From contig NZ_DGDC01000052.1 in NCBI RefSeq assembly GCF_002385225.1, positions 1 through 64,000 on the forward strand: a stretch of 64,000 nt of DNA, in the 5' to 3' direction. This document shows, in pieces, positions 60,444 through 64,000 of this stretch. Source of the stretch: Psychrobacter sp. UBA3962 (GTDB taxonomy: Bacteria; Pseudomonadota; Gammaproteobacteria; Pseudomonadales; Moraxellaceae). The notes beneath the pieces are model-generated. The model was not told the DNA's origin, searched no databases, and worked only from the letters and a program-made list of their open reading frames with translations. The stretch's first letter is position 1. Every line of letters starts with the position of its first letter. The position numbers and the translations under genes were made by a program.

Positions 60444-60655
60444 CACAGAAGTAAACCAAAGCAGGTCTCATAAACATCTAGATTAAAGCCGTTCAACACA
60501 TCGCGCTATTAAAACCTATCTAATCTTTCAATTACCACAAATCACCCTTTGTAATTATCATTAATCGTCTCCATTATAGGCCTATAGACTAACTGTTTAT
60601 AACTATAAATCGCTTAAGAAAAATAGCCTAAGCATATAAAAAAGGTACAGCGCTC

Positions 60656-62437
60656 ATGTCACACTCAGCCCCAAAAAAACTCGCTAATAAGCGCCCCCAA
60701 TTAAAACGAATCGTACTATTGACGGGCTTTATTGTCGCCAGTGGCACCCTGCTACCTGCCTGCGGCAAGGTGGCTCAAGATAACAGTGCTAAGTCTACAG
60801 CTGAATCCTCGAACACAGGCATTACTGACAGTCGTGACATGCTGCCAAGTGATGTGCTGAATCAATTAAAAGATTTACCTCAATTGACCAAAGGTTTGGG
60901 GGACAATGGCGCCGCAGTACTAGATTCTAATAAGCCGACCTTGGTGAAGTTTTGGGCAAGTTGGTGTCCCTTATGCTTAGGCACGCTTGAAGAAACTGAA
61001 ACGTGGCGAAAAGATGCTGCCTTTGCTGGATTAAATGTAGTGACAGTTGCCAGTCCTGGGCATCTTAACGAAAAAGAAGCGACAGACTTTAGCCAGTGGT
61101 ATGCAGGCGTACAGGCAGATTATACTAAATTGCCGGTGTTAATGGATAGCTCGGGTAACTTAATTAAACAGCTGGGGGTTCAGGTTTACCCCAGTTGGGC
61201 TATTTTCGATAAGCAGGGCAATCTAGTTCGCCTAATTAAAGGTAATTTGACCGAAGAGCAGGCCTTTGCTTTGGCGCAAAATGCAGGTAATGACTTTGCA
61301 GCACTAAAAAATAGCACTGCTAAGCCGAATCAAACAGGCGTAGATAGCACAGCGAGTGCCAAGTCTGATAGCCCAAAAAATAAAAATGGGGTCTATTATA
61401 ACTCTGATGGTGCGCCCATTAATACCAAGACTATTTATTTGGCTGGTGGCTGCTTCTGGGGTTTAGAAGCTTATATGGAGCGTGTTGATGGGGTAGTGGA
61501 TGCCATTTCTGGTTATGCCAATGGCAATCCAAAACTGGCTGACCCAAGTTATGAGCAGGTGATAGCCGGATCTGGTCATGCCGAAACGGTTAAAGTGGTA
61601 TATGACGCGGATAAAATCGATTTAGAGACTGTTTTAAAATACTATCTTCGAGTTATCGATCCGACCAGTTTAAACAAACAAGGCAATGATCGAGGCGTCC
61701 AGTATCGCACTGGTATTTATTATACCGATGAGGCTGATAAAGCAGTGATTGATAAGGCGTTACAGTCAATTGAGACTAAGTACACTAAATCGATTGTTGT
61801 CGAGCATCAACCGCTACAAAACTTCTCTTTAGCAGAAGAGTATCACCAAGATTATTTGGCGAAAAACCCCAACGGCTACTGCCATATCGATTTAAGTATG
61901 GCAGATGATAAGTTAGCGTCTACCAATAAAACACCAAAATTGGCACCGGCTACCACTGTAGCAGAAGCACTGAACCCAAAACGTTATGCTAATTTTGATA
62001 AAAATGCGTTAAAAAACACCTTAACCAAGTCGCAGTATGATATTACTCAAAAGGCGGGTACCGAGCGTGCCTTTAGTCATGAGTATGATCATTTATTTGC
62101 CCCTGGTATCTATGTTGATGTGGTCAGTGGTGAGCCGTTGTTTTTATCGACTCATAAGTATGACTCAGGCTGTGGTTGGCCTAGCTTCTGGCAACCTATT
62201 GCGCCAGAGGTAATTACTGAGCACAAAGATACCGCCTACAATATGGTGCGTACTGAGGTACGCTCTCGAGTAGCCGACTCTCATTTAGGGCATGTATTTA
62301 ATGATGGGCCAAAAGACAAGACCGGTCTTCGCTACTGTATTAATGGCGGTGCCTTACAGTTTATTCCGGTCGATAAGATGCCGCAGTCAGGATACGGTGT
62401 CTTTGTAGACCAAGTAGCGGTAAAATCCGCCAAATAA
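60656..62437 (+). CDS. msrAB: thioredoxin-MsrA-MsrB fusion lipoprotein (PilB/MsrAB type)
   Basis: The 593-residue protein repairs both R and S methionine sulfoxide in exported proteins, and resembles neisserial PilB. It has a lipobox LLPAC (Cys36), a thioredoxin-like domain with FWASWCPLCL (Cys104, Cys107), an MsrA domain with catalytic GGCFWG (Cys266), and an MsrB domain with GCGWPSFW (Cys506) and the catalytic RYCINGG (Cys561). The order Trx, MsrA, MsrB and lipid anchoring place it at the envelope, where the thioredoxin part regenerates both reductases. A spermidine-synthase-like gene begins 61 bp later. Confidence 0.93.
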   Translation: MSHSAPKKLANKRPQLKRIVLLTGFIVASGTLLPACGKVAQDNSAKSTAESSNTGITDSRDMLPSDVLNQLKDLPQLTKGLGDNGAAVLDSNKPTLVKFWASWCPLCLGTLEETETWRKDAAFAGLNVVTVASPGHLNEKEATDFSQWYAGVQADYTKLPVLMDSSGNLIKQLGVQVYPSWAIFDKQGNLVRLIKGNLTEEQAFALAQNAGNDFAALKNSTAKPNQTGVDSTASAKSDSPKNKNGVYYNSDGAPINTKTIYLAGGCFWGLEAYMERVDGVVDAISGYANGNPKLADPSYEQVIAGSGHAETVKVVYDADKIDLETVLKYYLRVIDPTSLNKQGNDRGVQYRTGIYYTDEADKAVIDKALQSIETKYTKSIVVEHQPLQNFSLAEEYHQDYLAKNPNGYCHIDLSMADDKLASTNKTPKLAPATTVAEALNPKRYANFDKNALKNTLTKSQYDITQKAGTERAFSHEYDHLFAPGIYVDVVSGEPLFLSTHKYDSGCGWPSFWQPIAPEVITEHKDTAYNMVRTEVRSRVADSHLGHVFNDGPKDKTGLRYCINGGALQFIPVDKMPQSGYGVFVDQVAVKSAK

Positions 62438-62498
62438 AAAATAGCCTATCTGTGCAGTGTTAATGACCAGCGATATAAGAAATACAAGAAACTGATTT

Positions 62499-64000
62499 AT
62501 GAATTTGTCCTTTAAACGTTTGCAAACCGACTCACTGTTAGTGTTGTCGGTCTTTATTGTTGCTTCTTGCGGCTTAGCTTATGAGCTTATCGCTGGGGCG
62601 CTGGCAAGTTATGTGCTGGGCGATTCGGTATTGCAGTTTTCTACCATCATCGGTACCTATTTATTTGCTATGGGTATTGGCTCGCATCTTTCAAAGTACG
62701 TGCCTGAAGATAAGGTTTTACAACGCTTTATTGAAATTGAGGTGTTGGTAGGACTAATCGGTGGGTTATCTGCCATTGGACTGTTTTTAGCTTTTGCTTG
62801 GTTGCCAACCTTCAAGACCATTTTATACGCCCTAGTGGTGTGTATCGGCACCTTAGTGGGTATGGAAATCCCACTGGTGATGCGTATTTTTAACTCACAA
62901 AAACAAGCTTTTCATGAGTTGGTTAGCCGAGTACTGACCTTCGACTATCTGGGGGCTTTGGCGGTTTCACTATTATTTCCTTTGGTGATGTCACCAATGC
63001 TTGGTTTGGCCCGATCAGCGGTGCTGTTTGGGATATTGAACGTGTTGGTAGCAGGCTGGACCGCTTGGCACTTCTATCCTAAAGTAGCGTTAATGGACGC
63101 TGAAGGCTTAAGCGCTGATGAACAGCAGCAACAGCGTGTAAATCATGCCAAGATTAGAAGTCGGCTGATTGTGCGTATTTTGGTGGCGATGGTACTGCTG
63201 CTGACAGGCTTGATTTTTGCCGATCGTTTGGTGGGATTATCGGAACAAAAATTGTTTAAAGCACCAGTCGTTTTTTCTACAAATTCTCCTTATCAACGTT
63301 TAATTGTCACTGAGAAAAGTGGTCATTTACAGCTGTTCCTAAATGGCAATTTGCAGTTTTCTACCCGAGATGAATATCGCTACCATGAGGCTTTAGTGCA
63401 TCCTATTATGCAGAAGCTTAGTAATAGCACTCGAGCGACTAAGCCTAAATTAAAGGTACTTATTTTGGGTGGCGGAGATGGGATGGCAGCGCGTGAGGTG
63501 CTAAAGTATAAGGCAGTGGATCATATTACATTAGTAGATTTAGACCCTGAGATGACGCAGTTTTTTGCTGAATCTTCTAGATTTAAAAAGCTAAATAACG
63601 ACTCGCTAAATAGCTCAAAAGTGAGTGTGATAAATGCCGACGCTTATAAGTGGCTTGAAGCAAATAATGAGGTTTATGATGCCATTATTATTGATTTGCC
63701 CGATCCCTCACACTACAGCTTAGCCAAATTATATTCTGAACCTATGTACCATATGGTGAAAGACCATTTAACCGCAGAAGGATTGATGGTAGTGCAGGCC
63801 ACTTCGCCTTATTATGCCCCAAAATCCTTTTGGTCAATTGATAAAACCTTGCAGGTTTCTGGGTTTAAGACCACACCATATCATGCGTACGTGCCTTCAT
63901 TTGGGGAGTGGGGATTTATAGTGGGTAGCCCGAACACCTCCTTTACGCCGCCCGCACAATATGACTTGCCCATGAGGTTTTTAACCCCTTCAGTCAGCCG
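62499..64000 (+). CDS. membrane-bound polyamine aminopropyltransferase (spermidine synthase-like), 3' end beyond the window
   Basis: The open frame from the ATG at 62499 has no stop before the window ends (500 codons visible). The N-terminal 250 residues hold about seven membrane helices (SCGLAYELIAGALASYVLGDSVLQF at residues 24-48 is typical of this group), and the C-terminal part is a spermidine-synthase domain: NSPYQRLIVTE, LNGNLQFSTRDEYRYHEALVHP, the SAM-type LGGGDG (323-328), and the catalytic DLPDPS (about 399-404). Such fused proteins transfer aminopropyl groups from decarboxylated SAM. The Shine-Dalgarno sequence is weak. It may be co-transcribed with msrAB; no terminator is seen between them. 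Confidence 0.85.
   Translation, partial: MNLSFKRLQTDSLLVLSVFIVASCGLAYELIAGALASYVLGDSVLQFSTIIGTYLFAMGIGSHLSKYVPEDKVLQRFIEIEVLVGLIGGLSAIGLFLAFAWLPTFKTILYALVVCIGTLVGMEIPLVMRIFNSQKQAFHELVSRVLTFDYLGALAVSLLFPLVMSPMLGLARSAVLFGILNVLVAGWTAWHFYPKVALMDAEGLSADEQQQQRVNHAKIRSRLIVRILVAMVLLLTGLIFADRLVGLSEQKLFKAPVVFSTNSPYQRLIVTEKSGHLQLFLNGNLQFSTRDEYRYHEALVHPIMQKLSNSTRATKPKLKVLILGGGDGMAAREVLKYKAVDHITLVDLDPEMTQFFAESSRFKKLNNDSLNSSKVSVINADAYKWLEANNEVYDAIIIDLPDPSHYSLAKLYSEPMYHMVKDHLTAEGLMVVQATSPYYAPKSFWSIDKTLQVSGFKTTPYHAYVPSFGEWGFIVGSPNTSFTPPAQYDLPMRFLTPSVS

Overview
The window reads as ordinary, dense, AT-rich chromosome from a gammaproteobacterium. Protein content and gene pairings (serC, yejABE-like importer, homodimeric aceE with a two-lipoyl aceF, msbA-lpxK-kdsB, rsmG-parA-parB, fused methionine sulfoxide reductase, 'high-molecular-weight' FabG) best fit the Moraxellaceae, most likely Psychrobacter. 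That name is an inference from protein character; no rRNA is present. I found no tRNA, rRNA, CRISPR array, prophage, complete insertion sequence or clear replication origin.

Layout. 1-7.2 kb: an alanine-rich lipoprotein, ruvA, then argD, yacG, a TrmB-like methyltransferase, an ABC1 kinase and purD. 7.4-11.6 kb: a small membrane protein, the methionine importer metNI plus metQ, and a probable psi clamp-loader subunit. 11.7-20.7 kb: serC, then yejA-gloB-yejB-yejE (an oligopeptide importer without its ATPase), a lipoprotein, an alpha/beta hydrolase and zapE. 20.8-27.8 kb: an exported protein, aceE-aceF and a voltage-gated-type K+ channel. 27.8-33.2 kb: a TerD-domain protein next to a WYL regulator, a LonB-type protease, and divergent rsmG. 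33.3-40.8 kb: parA, parB, msbA, lpxK, kdsB, holB. 40.9-46.5 kb: a divergent fatty-acid module (thiolase facing FabG-like reductase and MaoC dehydratase) and a Cys-phosphatase-like protein. 46.5-53.9 kb: serine beta-lactamase-like hydrolase, CPA1 antiporter, a 510-bp non-coding stretch with tandem repeats and a structured element, a DIP1984 protein, ilvD, an unknown protein and lipB. 54.2-64 kb: SDR, coniferyl-aldehyde-type dehydrogenase, a glycine-betaine importer with a fused ProX-ProW, a small secreted protein, a thioredoxin-MsrA-MsrB lipoprotein, and a membrane-bound spermidine-synthase-like protein that runs off the window end.

Common threads. Lipid A/Kdo supply (kdsB, lpxK, msbA) sits beside chromosome segregation (parAB) and clamp-loader genes (holB, probable holD). 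Two ABC importer ATPases (MetN, ProV) lack the sensory C-terminal domains of the E. coli proteins. Intrinsic terminators separate most units, several of them shared between convergent genes. Several genes begin at TTG; two of these starts (the TerD-domain protein and the secreted protein upstream of aceE) have a strong Shine-Dalgarno sequence.

The most unexplained sequence is at about 49.3-49.7 kb: three 21-bp tandem repeats followed by a GC-rich element of about 110-170 bp whose ends can form several mutually exclusive stems. The divergent 623-bp region before the FabG-like gene and the TerD-WYL pair come next. I saw no clear-cut new defence or mobile system.
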